DNA of 64,000 nucleotides, taken from positions 168,899,740 to 168,963,739 of the forward strand of contig CM043944.1 of the NCBI GenBank assembly GCA_014529385.2, given 5' to 3'. The DNA comes from Adiantum capillus-veneris (Eukaryota; Streptophyta; Polypodiopsida; Polypodiales; Pteridaceae). The notes under the pieces were generated by a model. It searched no databases. It worked only from the letters and a program-made list of their open reading frames with translations, and had not been told where the DNA came from. A program made the position numbers and the translations under genes. Numbering within the stretch: the stretch's first letter is position 1; each line of letters begins with the position of its first letter. This document shows positions 16,892-27,932 of the stretch, piece after piece.

Positions 16892-17253
16892 GGTAAATGC
16901 TGCACCTGATGTGAAAACTGCCCGAAAATAGGAGAAATGGAGCGGGAACAACTTGTGCTATATAGCACAAACCGTAGAAGACTATAAGGCACCTGTTATG
17001 CAGAAAACGGCACTGATAGAAAATCTGCACAAAATGACGAAATAACCTGTGCAGTACTGCCCGTAGTGGAAACGGAGGCCGAAATGAGCCCAAATCAAAA
17101 TTCTGAGCAGACCGAGCTCTTCGAGCTTGCCCAAAATATTTGTCGACCTGCGAACGCTTGCCAAAGCTCACTGAAATCGGAGAAAGTGAGCAGGCGTGTG
17201 CTGGAGCAGCTGGCGACTAAGCTCGGGAGGACGTGACCTGCTCTGATACCAAT

Positions 17254-17480
17254 TGTTGGAATTAGGGTTGCAGAGAAACACACACAGCTTGGAGAAGACG
17301 AAGGAAGCTCAAGGCACACAATAGAGAGTAGGTTACTTAGTGTGCAATAGAAAAATAGATAGCCCTAGAGTGATGGGCGTATATACAATGCACGGGGGAA
17401 AAAACCTCCTAAAGAGGGAAAAAATGCCCCGGCGGTCCTAGTGTGTTCACACACATCACTACCACATGTATATGGTAACA
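17254..17480 (-). repeat. Copia 5' LTR
   Basis: 227 bp; followed on the minus strand by the initiator-Met primer site at about 17239-17252. Confidence 0.9.
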
Positions 17481-17485
17481 AGTAG

Positions 17486-20400
17486 AGCAATAAATGCTTA
17501 TTAATTGGATTGCTTAGTGCTAATGTATACACTTTGCATATCCTTTAGCACAAAATTACACTTTGTAATCTGGCTATCCCCTTGGATAACTGACAGTATT
17601 GAGGTGTGTTTCTCCCATGGTTTATAGTCAGTCTTCCTAGATGACTGGTAAACGGGGAGCACAATATTATACAACATTGCTAAGGAATCAACAATGTCCT
17701 AAATAACCATCGTGGTTAACTTGGAGCAATCCACAAGCACCCAAACTAGACATGACCTCTATTGGTGATTGGTAGACCCAAAAGTAATCTCATAGAGGTA
17801 TTGCACATAGAGTGCAAAATGCTTCATAAGCAAAAACCTAATGAATATGCAAGCCATTCCAAATCAGCCTTTGCTAAACATTAGGGCCCATAACACCTAG
17901 TGTGCATGCATTTAGCAGAAAACAGATCCGAACCTGTATATCGATGATTATCCTTGCCAATACTTTTGGCGAATGTGATGCTCTTAGCACAAATTAAAGA
18001 GGACTGTAAATAGTCTTGAAAAGAAACTAAATAAGCTTTACTGCAACCATTTGCAAGCCTTGCTGAAATGTTTGAACCATAATAGAAGGTGAAACAATAA
18101 TTGCTTCTAGGGACAAACAATGAAACTTTTCATTAACAACTCATAGCCTTGCTATGTGTATAAACAACCATCTGTAATGTTGTTTAGCAGTACTTGTACC
18201 TTAACAAGTCACTCTAAGTACCCGACAATTTATGGCCATCGAAATTGATCCTAATACATCGTGTTGAAAATGGTCTAGAAAATCGATTTGACCAGCACCT
18301 AGGGACTTTGTCATGACACATACTTGAAATAGGCGGCACCAGTGCCATTCCCAGAGACTCATATTCTTCACATGTGGAATATGTCTCATGTAAGAATGTC
18401 TGAAACAAGAACATCCTTTAAGTACAAGATGTACTTGTGCGTGGAGGTAACTACAAACACTCTATGATGACAGTGAGAGGGACCCTCATTAGCCTTGCTC
18501 CACACTGGCTAAACTGAACTCCTTGAGTTCCTAGACCATGTTGCATCTCGTGTGACAACATGTGCCAAATAAACCCTACAAGTGGGTCTATAACTGCATC
18601 ATGCACGAATTTATGTTGGACACTATAGCCCAAAGTGCTTGGCTCTTAGATGATCGTGTCAATTCTCTTAAGAGCAAAAATGGATGAAAACATAGTTCAT
18701 GCATTCTACATGAAAAAGCAAACCAAAAAAACCAAAATAGATGCATACCTGTAGGTTAAACATTGTGTTCACTTATCCGAAGTAAAGAGCACCTGCCCAA
18801 TTTTTCCGCTTGCAAAGGCCTAGGAACATGAAGTGAAATGCAATTCATATTTCACAGATAACCTTGGGGGTGGCTTTTTGCAATCCAAACCCCGTGGTTT
18901 TACGTTGTAGGAAAACTGCTCTACTAGCAGCCGGCCCATGGCCTATGTCTGTGATCCCCCTTGGGTTGGTCGTGGCAATACATTTCAATGGAAGTCAAAT
19001 CATTTTCCCTACCCCGTGACAGTCTGTGGACTTCCTTCCTTGAAAATGCAAGGGTGAAGGATCCAACAATTGACCATCAACCCTACTAAGTGATTTAGTA
19101 ATCACAAGCTGGGTCTTACCCCAAAACTGTACTCATATAAGCACTCTTAGTGCTAATAGGAGCTCCACTAAAATTGGAGTTTTATGCACAACTAGAGATT
19201 TTTCACACCCAAAAATCCATAATCTGAGGTTTTTGTGAGTAGTTGTGCAGTCTCAAATACTGGCTTCATCCATAGACCTTGGTAGAGAAGATAAGCCCTT
19301 ATGAGTTTAAGACGTCCAAGAACGCAAATTGATTGTCACACTTAAAGTGTGGAGTGCAAAAATAATGTCCAAAAAATCACTAATGGCAAGACTCGTGCTT
19401 GTCCATTTACAAAGAGATGGTAAGTGATGGCTCGTAGCCCTTCTTGTTGGCTCATAGCTGGTCCTGTAACCGTATTATGATAGAAAGAGTTTAAGAAAAT
19501 CGTGTCGAGTTTCACCTTTCCCGCATAGAAAGTGGAAAGAGAGAGAGAGAGAGAGAGAGATTCCTGGGCTGAGGAAAAACCCCTTATGCAAATGTGTTGT
19601 ATGCCAGACCATGTCTGTGTTTTATCCTATAAGCGTTCAGCTACACATCCCTGGAGAGAGAGGTTTAGCTTATCCTATAAGCGTACAACTCTGTACTTGT
19701 ACCACTCCCTCATAGAAGTAGGTACCATACGTCACATCGTGTCCCACGGACCGTGTATGGGACCGTGGCTGTATTAGGGTAACTTGAAATGCGGCACTTT
19801 GCCTGTGAATAACACAAAAAATGTTTGAAGATATCAGCAACTTACCTTGTCCTTGACAAAGATTTTAGTGTTATAGCGGAATCAGAATAAGAACGAGATG
19901 GGGTTCTACCAATCTCGTTGTCATGCCATACACACGGAGGTGTAAGCCCTAGGCGACATGGACGGGCTCTTCCAATTGACCTGATACCTAAAGTGTTGTG
20001 CACTATCAGGCAAGGATACATCCCAATTTGCCAAATAAAACTTAAAATTGTGTATCCGAGTTGCCTAGCTGTGGCAAGTGTATTGAGGTTGGCAAAACTT
20101 GTTGCAAATTGGCTCATAACCATATCTGGTACAAAAAATATTTCGTTACATGCACCATATACAGTGTCTTCTGATGTGAAAACCTGCTATGTAACATATT
20201 CTAAATTTGTGGAAACCATGATCCAAAATGTCATAAAAGAAGCCGTGCTTCACGTTACTGCTCATGTGGTGCTGGTGCTCATAGAAATTATATGCTTCCG
20301 TTAACCCACATGTGTCCAAGTGGAGAGAAATCAACCATGTCAGATTGCTTAAAGAAAGAAAGCAGTACGTATTATATCTTGACTGAATATGCGATACTAA

Positions 20401-21800
20401 GCAAGGTATTGTATCATATACAACTAACCAAAAGGGTTGTCTGAAAGAGGAGGTAACCATTGAAGAGCATGCAAAAAAGTTATTGACTAATCAACCGTAA
20501 AATACATCAAAAAGGCCTAAGAATCCAGTACTTGGGGACAATGTTTTCGTTGATGTTGTCCCATACAATTGAAACATAACTTTTGTACTTTGGCTTTCTG
20601 AAAATCTACTATGGAAAGTCTCCTCTTTGCCACCTTGGCAGAGACTGGTTCGACAATTGCCACAGGTGTAACCTACGGTAGCCTGTGGAATGCACAATAT
20701 GACCAGCTTTGTAAGGTGATCCACCTGTGTGGCAAGAAATTGGACGCAAACCGCCAATTTACAAAACCATTCTTCAAACGTTTGAAGGCCACGTCTTGTA
20801 ACATACTCTCTTTCATCGACGAGATTGCTATTATCCTCCAAAATTTCCAGCACACTTTGAGGAGGAGGAGTAGATGAGGTTGAAGGAAGTTCAAAGTCAA
20901 AAAGGTGATTCTCGGAAAGGTTCATATCCAAAAATCAAACGAGGAATCCATGATGGATTTATATGGTGCAATCAAGGAAAGGGAAGAATATCAGAAGAAT
21001 ATCTTGATTCAAAAAGAGGTCGTACCCGTGGTATGCACCGCAAACGGTGATAATTAGCCATGCTAATTATTCCTTCCCGTCCAAATTATGCCAATCCGTA
21101 AGTCCCATTGTTCAAAGACACCACTTGAAACATTGCAGACGACTGGATTGTCCCAAAGAAACAAGTTGTAATGGATACTCGGTGGAAAATCTCTCAAGCC
21201 GCCGAAAGTTAACCTTGACTCACCTCTGCAATTGCCGCAATTATGGAAGAGCTGTAGAAAATCGACGGCCTGTCAACGAAGTGCCTTCTTGCCGCCAACG
21301 AAGTGCCTTGCCCCTTGTCGACAAGATTATACCAAACTGTGGCCAATACTGGTGGAAAGACTGCTGACGCGGTGTGTGCCGGGGTGGGCATGCACCCTTA
21401 TGCTTTTTTTTTTAGTGAATTGCCCAAGGCCAAAGGCCTTAGGGCATTGGTAGTGTAAACAGAGAAACCGGCACTATCGGTACCAACGGTGCCATGAGGG
21501 TCTTAGAAGAAGATGGCGGGCCTTGTGATGCTTTCTTGGGTTGCCTCCAGTGACATGAAACGTTTGCAAGGGCAATGCGAACCTGTCAAGCTTGACTGCA
21601 CCAGAGATGTGGAGGTCGATTTCTCTCCCTCCTCGGCACAAGCTCCCTTGCACACGATGCGGTTCTTTGATTCTTTTGCTTAGCAGGCGGCCATGCCTGC
21701 CTCCAATCTCCTCGACCCTCTAGGTTTTCATGTGCATGCTAAAGTGGAGGTCCACAACCCAACCCACTTTTCCTAGAGTAAACCTGGCTCTGATACCAGT
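17486..21800. other. LARD interior, 4.3 kb without recognisable genes
   Basis: No open frame here shows a domain I recognise. The longest, on the minus strand at 20491-20931, has no motif and no related copy in the window. There is a short (GA)n at about 19537-19561. The initiator-Met primer site is at the right edge (21787-21799). The sequence is best read as the non-coding body of a non-autonomous retroelement. Confidence 0.6.
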
Positions 21801-21954
21801 GTAAAGACCCCTAAGGAACTGCCTGAGAATGTGCCTGAGAATGATCCTCCCAACCACCCATTAAATAGCCCCTTGGGCCTCATTCTCTATCCACACTAGC
21901 AGCCGGCCCCTTGGGCTTGGTCCTTGACCACCGGGCATTGCCCTTGGCATGACA
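21801..21954 (-). repeat. 5' LTR of the LARD-like element (154 bp)
   Basis: Same ends as the copy at 11679; it carries a short tandem duplication (GCCTGAGAATG repeated). The primer-binding site for initiator Met-tRNA is at 21787-21799 on the minus strand. Confidence 0.8.
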
Positions 21955-22554
21955 CACAGCCTCAGCTTTGGAGAAATGTTCCACCCTGAAACTATAACAA
22001 CCAATATCATCCATAAAAACTCTAATGAACTTACCCAGATATGGCCTAAATACCTTGTTCATCCAGTCTTGAAATGTAGCATACGCATTCACCAATCCAA
22101 AAGGCATCCTACAGTAGGCAAAGCATCCCCATGGAGAAATGAAGGTGGTCTTTAGCTGATCCTCCAAAGCAATACCAATTTGAAAATACCCTGAAAAACC
22201 ATCCATAATAGAATAGCATTCGTGTTCGGAAACCTGGTTTAGAATCTCATCCTGAAATGGCAGAGGGTAGTGATTCCACATGGTCGCAACATTCAAAGGC
22301 TTATAGTCTATACATACTCGCCATTTTCCATTCTTCTTTGGAGTAATGACAACAGGAGAGACCCACTCAGACTCTTTCACTGGATATATAATACCTATCG
22401 CAAGCAACTTGTTGAACTCCTGCAATAGAGCCTCCTTTTGAATATCTCCCAACCTCCTCAGCTTCTGTGCTTTTGGCATGTATCCGTCTTTAAGTAGGAT
22501 CCGATGCTCCATTCCTTTAGCTCCTCTCAAATCTTTATACTCCATCGCAAATAG
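21955..22554 (-). pseudogene. B1 reverse transcriptase, fingers and palm
   Basis: The minus-strand frame from 22554 reads LFAMEYKDLRG, then KAQKLRRLGDIQKEALL, WVSPVVITPKKNGKWRVCIDYKPLN, GFSGYFQI, TPWGCFAYCRMPFGLVNAYATFQ and VFMDDIGCYS (the RT active site). It is cut at 22554/22555 by the DNA transposon and at 21955 by the LARD-like element. Within this stretch the frame is open, although the neighbouring pieces of B1 are broken. Confidence 0.9.
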
Positions 22555-22625
22555 CATTAGGAGAAATATGAACCTTGCATGGGCCTTGTAAGGAATCCTA
22601 ATTTTTAGGGATTAAGGCTAATGTT
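22555..22625 (+). repeat. Left terminal inverted repeat of the H3 transposon
   Basis: Begins CATTAGGAGAAATATGAACC; 19 of the first 20 bases match the right end. A second block GGGATTAAGGCTAAT at about 22608-22622 also matches. A gap of about 16 bp separates the blocks relative to the right end. Confidence 0.85.
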
Positions 22626-23178
22626 GTGTGGGGTTTAGGGGGCAAGGGCATTGAAGAAGGTAGTTTTGAGTAGGCTTTTCTAGCCTTTTTTTTAGACAAA
22701 TGTAGGATGTGGACCTAAAGGGTTGCTTTCTCTCTCTAGCTTTTTTTAAAGTGAAGGAAGTATAGGGGTGTGTCCACATCAGCAATTCCGTGGGTCAAAA
22801 AGAGTCAAAATTTGACTTTTTTAAAAAATTTTCATTTTTATTTGTTTTTTACTTAAAACTCCCTCCCAACATATATACATATCCAAAAATCATTTTTTGA
22901 CCCATTTTTTAATCCACAAGCTTAGAAAGTCCATTTTTTCAAAAATCTTTTCCCCCAAAAAGTAATAAACATTATGTTCTCTCATCCTCGTCCCTCCTCC
23001 CTCCTCCCTCCTCTCTCCCTCTCCCTCTCCCTCTCCTCTCCCTCTCTGCCCCTACCTTCCTCCTCCTCCCCAATCTCTCCCTCCCCTCCCTCCCTCCTTC
23101 TCTCCTCCCATCCTGCTCGGCCTCTCTACCCTTCCCCCTCTATCTTTTCATCATTTGCTTCCTCACGCAACAGCTTCC
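22626..23178 (+). promoter_or_regulatory. Subterminal region and putative transposase promoter/leader
   Basis: A/T-rich with AAAGAGTCAAAATTTGAC at about 22798-22815; a similar AAAAAGTCAAAA motif lies inverted near the right end (about 31696-31708), so these may be subterminal binding sites. ATATATACATAT (22870-22881) is a possible TATA region. A C/T-rich stretch (22980-23150) would be the 5' leader. Confidence 0.4.
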
Positions 23179-25938
23179 ATGGTGCTCACGGACATCACAA
23201 ATGGTTTGCTTCCACCACCACGTACTCTGCACACCAAAATCATACATATTCGCTTACCCACGGCATTTGCACCGAAGACCACTAGTGAAGGTGATCAAAG
23301 GTCATCACAGGAACGTCGCACCGCTTGTGAGACCAATGTTGACATTTGGGTGGATGGCCATTTGTACCCTTACGATCCTATAAGCCGCTTCCATCCACCG
23401 TTTAATAGCCTTTCCACATTTCTTCAATTTCTTGGGAGGGGAGAAGCAGGCTTGTTAGGCTATTGCAAGCGGCTGTGTATGGGTGCAGGTGCTTCTTTGC
23501 ATATGTGGATGCACTAATGTCAAGCTCTTCACCTCAAGACGACGGCATTACAAGAGAGTGTTGCCTCTTCGGAGAGGGTAGTTAAAAGTCTTGAACAACA
23601 AATGCAAGAAAAGGAGTCCCACATCCAGAAGCTTACCAACACCATCACATACTTGAAAGAAACACCCCTTGGTGCAAGGGAACGCAAATGCCCGTATTCA
23701 TCCATTGAAACTCTTGCACATTCCGGAGAAGCACGCAAACGACGAGTTACAGCCACAAGGTGATTTGGTCTTTACTTGCATGCTGCATTCTTACTTCACA
23801 CGTTTATTTGGTGCTAGAAACTTCATCCAGGAGGCATGCGGTGGAACAAGGCAAGATAATCGAGTCAACCTTCTCACTAGTTGTCTCAATACCGAGGACG
23901 TTATTTCTATCTTACAATCACCTGGAGGTAAGCACATTAAGGATGCAGTCACCAAGGACCTTATGCGTAAATTAAGAAATGTGGTTAATGATGATGACGT
24001 TCAACAAGCTTGTGATGAGGTTGGAATCAGCACCAAAGCCTATCAAGCTATTTTTCAACTCCTAAAGGATGCCCTCAAAGAACATGGCATTGTGGAAAAC
24101 CTATTTCCCGTTCCTCACAAGGTCAAGCTCGCAAAGAAGGCCACAAACGAAGATGTGTTCTCCCGCATTGGGACATACCTACACATTGAGGACACAATGC
24201 CAACTTCCCTTTATGCTTCGTGCGCAACAAAGACAAGGGGAAAAGCTAAGAAACAATCCATAAGACCTTCGAATAAGGGCTTTCCTTACACAATGTGGAA
24301 CAATATTTTCGTGGATCTTAGAAGGCTTCAAGAAGCCATGCTTAGATTTTACGAGTTACCTGAAGAAGGTGACACACTTTACTTTTTTCTTTGGTATTAT
24401 TCTTTTCATAGAAGCTGAAGTTTAAGGTCTTAGCACTATTTATTTTGTAGTGCTTGGCACAAAAGTCGCTTTTGTGCTGAAACTCGATGAGTGTCAAATA
24501 GTGAAAGGCAGAAGGTTAGAGAGGCTAAGTGTCACTCTAATGAACGAGGCCCTTCTGCAAACCAAGCGAAGGGATTCAGTCGAGCCATATCCCACCCTAT
24601 CTTTTAGCGTGCAATCAGAGAAAGACATTTGGTGGTTGGGTGCTATTGAGGTGCCCAAAGAGACCAATGGAGTACTTTCGTGGATTTTTGAGAGAACTCC
24701 ATGGATCACAGAAGTAATACACTCCCAAATTGCAGGTCAGAAGTTGGAGATTGAGGGCTTTGGTAGTTATGATGTGGAGTGGCACTTAGGTGGGGATTTG
24801 AAGACCATAAAGTGTTTGCTCGGCTGCAAACAAGGGGCTTCTTCTCTCATGCCTTGTCCATTTTGCACTCGAGGGTACAAACCTAATGGACAAAAATCAC
24901 ATAAGAGCACTGCAAAGGCCAGTTACATGCTTCCATGGCAAGGGCATGGAGAACAAGGGTTAGATTGTCATGATGTCGGAGATGAAGGTAGAGAATGGGA
25001 AGCGTCTATTTTGAGATGTCCCATGCTCAATGCCCCAGACCGTGATCAAAAGGACCACACTTGGAATCCAATCTTTCGATTTTCTCTATCGAATGTACAT
25101 TTTTGTACATTACACGCATTCATGCGTATTTTTGATATGCTATTGAAGCTCCACATTGACTATGCTTTCACAATGAAACCGTTGGAAAAGTCCCAGGAAG
25201 CGATCGAAAGAGTGGAGGTACTCTTGAATTCCATTGGCTGTCACGGTGGAAATGTGTCTATAGTTGCTGCAAAGAACACAGGGGAGGCCCATGAAATTGC
25301 TCAACAAGTGTCAATGAGTGGACAAAAAGCTAGACACTTTTTGAAGAAAGTTTCCCAAGGAAAGCCAAGTAGATATGATGCTCAAAGCAGCTCCAACCAG
25401 CAGGCAGGTAACCTTTGGGAGCTTTGGAAGGAGTTATGCAAAGCTACTACTGACAATGATTCAAATGGCGAGCTTGCAAACAAGCGCAAGTAAGTTTGGG
25501 CCCATTTTGATAAAATGGTCAAGCTTATGAGCCTTAACAGCACAACAGAAGAACAACGGCAATCATTTCAAGAAGCTTTGGCGGATTTTACCAAGGTCTT
25601 CACCCTTTCTTGGGGTGAAAATAACATCACACATTACATGGTAAGTCATTCATGGTGTATTCATTACAAGGGATTGTTTTTATTTACTAATGTGGATCGT
25701 TTGCTCATGTGAACAGCATATCTTGTTTGCGCATGGTGCATTTTTTATGCACAAGTATGGATCGCTTGAAATTTTTAGCACTCAAGGCATGGAGAAGTCC
25801 CATTATCGAGCAAGGGGAGTGTACTTCAAAAATACTCGACATGGTGGTGGAATGGTGCAATCCAATTATATGGAGGAGATGTTCAACTGGTTTTTTCGCA
25901 CAACATTTGCTCGTAAGCTCACAATGGAGCGTGCGTGA
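23179..25938 (+). CDS. Transposase-like protein with RAG1/Transib-like catalytic layout, four exons, two internal stops
   Basis: Proposed exons are 23179-23759, 23818-24368, 24451-25640 and 25717-25938. The introns have GT..AG ends and sum to exactly 848 codons in frame. The ATG at 23179 is the first in the frame. An acid/basic coiled-coil-like segment (SLEQQMQEKESHIQKLTN) lies near residues 130-160. The catalytic part has Asp390 (VLKLDECQIV), Asp493 (GGDLKTIKC), CPFC at 513-516, His775 and His780 (MHILFAH) and Glu800 (STQGMEKSH). In RAG1 the corresponding residues are D600, D708, C727/C730, H937/H942 and E962. The D-to-C (20 vs 19), H-to-H (5 vs 5) and H-to-E (20 vs 20) spacings agree closely. 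TAA codons at 23515-23517 and 25491-25493 interrupt the frame, so this copy is probably inactive. A DDE transposase is likely; membership of the RAG/Transib lineage is inference. Confidence 0.7.
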
Positions 25939-26163
25939 CAATCCAAGATTGCTATTGAAGTGCGCAAATGGAGTCGTCAAGAGCATAGCAACAAGTGGCA
26001 AATGTCGCAAGGTCCCACCAAGCATGCTGCATGGCGGCGATGCAGAGTGCGACAAGGATCAAAGTGGATATTGCGCGAGTCACTAAACGTGAACGCATGG
26101 TCCAACTCTTAGCAACATGTTTATTTAAAAAATAATACTTCTTTTAAAAAAATTAGTGTGAAC

Positions 26164-26194
26164 AGGGCCCTTTTTAAATGGGCCCTTATAAATA
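26164..26194 (+). promoter_or_regulatory. Putative promoter of the H3-like gene
   Basis: A short inverted repeat AGGGCCC...GGGCCCT (26164-26186) runs directly into TTATAAATA (26186-26194), a good TATA box about 60 bp before the ATG. The whole spacer after the transposase is about 310 bp. Confidence 0.5.
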
Positions 26195-26251
26195 TTGCAT
26201 GCTCTCATAAATCACTCATTTCTTAAGAACAGGTGAGCTCTTACCAACGAA

Positions 26252-27104
26252 ATGGCGCGCACCAAACAAACCGCAAAAGAGCATCCGCCTGCCAACAAAA
26301 ACACCCTCCAAGGATGTGAGAAGCCGTCATGGCTTAAAGGCACAAGAAAACGGACACGAACACCTGGCCGTTCCAGGAACTCTTCTGGTAGTGGGCATGG
26401 TGGTAGGGCACGAGAGTCATCAAGGACTCTTGAATCTCCACCTCCTCAAGATATAACACCTAGAAAGAGAATGAAGCAACGTGCCCAACGCTGGAGAGAA
26501 GCAGAGGGCCAGCAAACATCAGAGTCTGATAGGGAGCAGCCGTCGCACCCCCAATCACAAGCAGGACCATCCAGGACTCGGGTGGTCAATACAGACACCG
26601 AATCAGAGAGTGAGCCACCATGGCTGCGAGAAAAAATACCACGCACACACCGGGTGGCCGTTGGGGGGAAGACATTGCCTCAAGGCAAGGGAGCTCTCCC
26701 CACACGACAAGATCGGCAACCAAGGGAAGAGGAAGAATCAGAACAGGCTGTAAAACCAGCCCCTAAGCATGTAAATAGACGCAAGTCTAAGTTTTTCAAG
26801 AAGCCTTCACGCCGCCCGCCAGCAAATGTGCAAGTGCCCCCAAGACAAACCGCAGCGGCGCCGAAAAATAGCAAGGGCATTTGCAGAAATCCGCCACTAC
26901 CAGAAGACGACGGAGCTCTTGATTCGACGCGCCCCCTTTGCTCGCACTGTGAAGGAAGTGCTTCAAAGCTATGGAAATCATTATAGAATGCAAGCAATAG
27001 CGCTAGAGGCTATTCAAGAAGCTGCCATTCATGCAAAGCGAGTGACAATACAGCCAAAAGATATGCAGCTTGCACGACGATTGCGGCGAGACTTCAAGCA
27101 TTAG
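26252..27104 (+). CDS. Histone H3-like protein with a ~200-residue tail and shortened histone fold (one frameshift)
   Basis: The N-terminus MARTKQTA is identical to the start of histone H3, including Arg2, Thr3 and Lys4; then it diverges (KEHPPANK). A long Arg/Ser/Pro-rich tail follows ([36 protein letters not shown]). The C-terminal part reads [28 protein letters not shown], then [18 protein letters not shown] and MQLARRLRR, which is H3 alpha-N to alpha-3. About 15 residues that normally sit between QEA and AIHAK (second half of alpha-2) are absent. The histone part is in a different frame from the tail; one extra base, probably in the C5 run at 26837-26841, explains it. Adjusted length is about 283 residues. 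The QEAA and RRL spellings recall CENH3, but loop 1 is H3 length and the start is H3-like. It lies 313 bp after the transposase, on the same strand. Confidence 0.85.
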
Positions 27105-27261
27105 CCGAAGTTACCCCTCTTTTTGTATTGCACAAACTTATATTTGTAATGATTTGACTTTCCAATGACAATATGATCAACAGTTGTGTCCACTCTGTCT
27201 ATTATCTTTGTAATTTCAAGTTCTGTATGTAATTGTAGTCAATTTCAGTAAATTTGTGCAT

Positions 27262-27430
27262 TTTTAAGTACCCTTAGGGGTAGATAAGCCTACAAGGGGC
27301 AGAAAAAGGCCTGGCCACAAGGGCGCGCAAATGACCCATCCAAAACTGATGGATGGGCCATTTGCGCGCCCTTGTGGCCAGGCCTTTTTCTGCCCCTTGT
27401 AGGCTTATCTACCCCCAAGGGTACTTAAAA
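27262..27430. repeat. 169 bp near-perfect hairpin, copy 1
   Basis: Arms of about 80 bp pair almost perfectly around a loop of about 9 bases (AAAACTGAT, about 27342-27350). The stem includes CCACAAGGGCGCGCAAATG and its complement. It ends with TTTTAAGTACCC / GGGTACTTAAAA. Confidence 0.9.
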
Positions 27431-27763
27431 TAACCAAATTTACTAAAACCTATTGGTTTTGCATCAATATTTTATATAGATCCTTATGGACACCTTTTTT
27501 TGGTCATTTCAAGCTTTGAATTCCTTATAGGATATCAAAACAAATAACATATTGTGAAACCAAGTGTCCAATGTAATTTGACTTTCTGGTGCAAGGGTGT
27601 AGTAGGTAGAGCTAAAGCAAGTGATAGTTTGCTGGAAACTTCATTTCATAATTGATTTGAGCTTTTCTAGTGTCCTTGAGTGTGAACATATACTGGAATT
27701 TCCATAAAAAGGTTGCATTTAAATGAATGATGCAAAACCAATCCATTGCAATAAATTTGTGCT

Positions 27764-27932
27764 TTTTAAGTACCCTAGGGGGTAGATTGGCCTATAAGGG
27801 GCAAAAAAATGTCTGGCCACAAGGGCGCGCAAATGGCCCATCCAAAACTGATGGATGGGCCATTTGCGCGCCCTTGTGGCCAGGCATTTTTTGCCCCTTA
27901 TAGGCTAATCTAACCACCTAGGGTACTTAAAA
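27764..27932. repeat. 169 bp near-perfect hairpin, copy 2
   Basis: Same length, loop and core as the copy at 27262 but with several base changes in the outer stem (for example AAAAAAATGTCTGGCC). Where one arm changed, the opposite arm usually has the matching change, so pairing is kept. Confidence 0.9.

Larger units (their letters stand above)
12303..17480 (-). mobile_element. Ty1/copia retrotransposon, very young, nearly intact
   Basis: Two 227 bp LTRs (12303-12529 and 17254-17480), TGTTGG...TAACA on the plus strand, differ at one position seen (TATG versus TAGG). The target duplication AGTAG is perfect (12298-12302, 17481-17485). The primer site TTGGTATCAGAGC (minus, about 17239-17252) follows the 5' LTR and a polypurine tract CAGGGGGGATT (minus) precedes the 3' LTR. 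The single polyprotein has one nonsense codon. It sits in the LARD-like element, so it is a second-order insertion. Confidence 0.95.
11679..21954 (-). mobile_element. Non-autonomous LTR retrotransposon (LARD-like) with copia nested inside
   Basis: Short LTRs (11679-11820 and 21801-21954) begin TGTAAAG and end TGACA on the plus strand. The initiator-Met primer site TGGTATCAGAGCC (minus strand, 21787-21799) abuts the 5' LTR, and a purine-rich tract (minus, about 11821-11835) precedes the 3' LTR. Flanks CATAG (11674-11678) and CACAG (21955-21959) fit a 5 bp target duplication with one mismatch. Without the copia insert it is about 5.1 kb long, and I see no gag or pol in it. It splits the B1 RT gene; EAV and CFQRL join without an alignment gap against B2. 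Confidence 0.8.

Noticed and set aside
17239-17252. tRNA-Met gene fragment
   Set aside because: Only the 3' complement is present, next to an LTR; it is a primer-binding site (as at 21787 and 45471).
20491-20931. 146-codon minus-strand frame in the LARD interior
   Set aside because: No motif, no second copy in the window, no splice or promoter context; probably chance.
23669-23817. Alternative start of the transposase at 23669
   Set aside because: That frame is a shadow of the coiled-coil exon; the intron 23760-23817 joins the real frames in phase.
26252-27104. Ordinary host H3 or CENH3 gene
   Set aside because: It lies inside a bounded transposon next to the transposase, has a 200-residue tail and lacks half of alpha-2. 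Loop 1 is not CENH3-like. It is better treated as a transposon gene.
27262-27932. CRISPR array or tandem repeat
   Set aside because: There are only two copies, each a hairpin, in a larger palindrome, with a 333 bp spacer.
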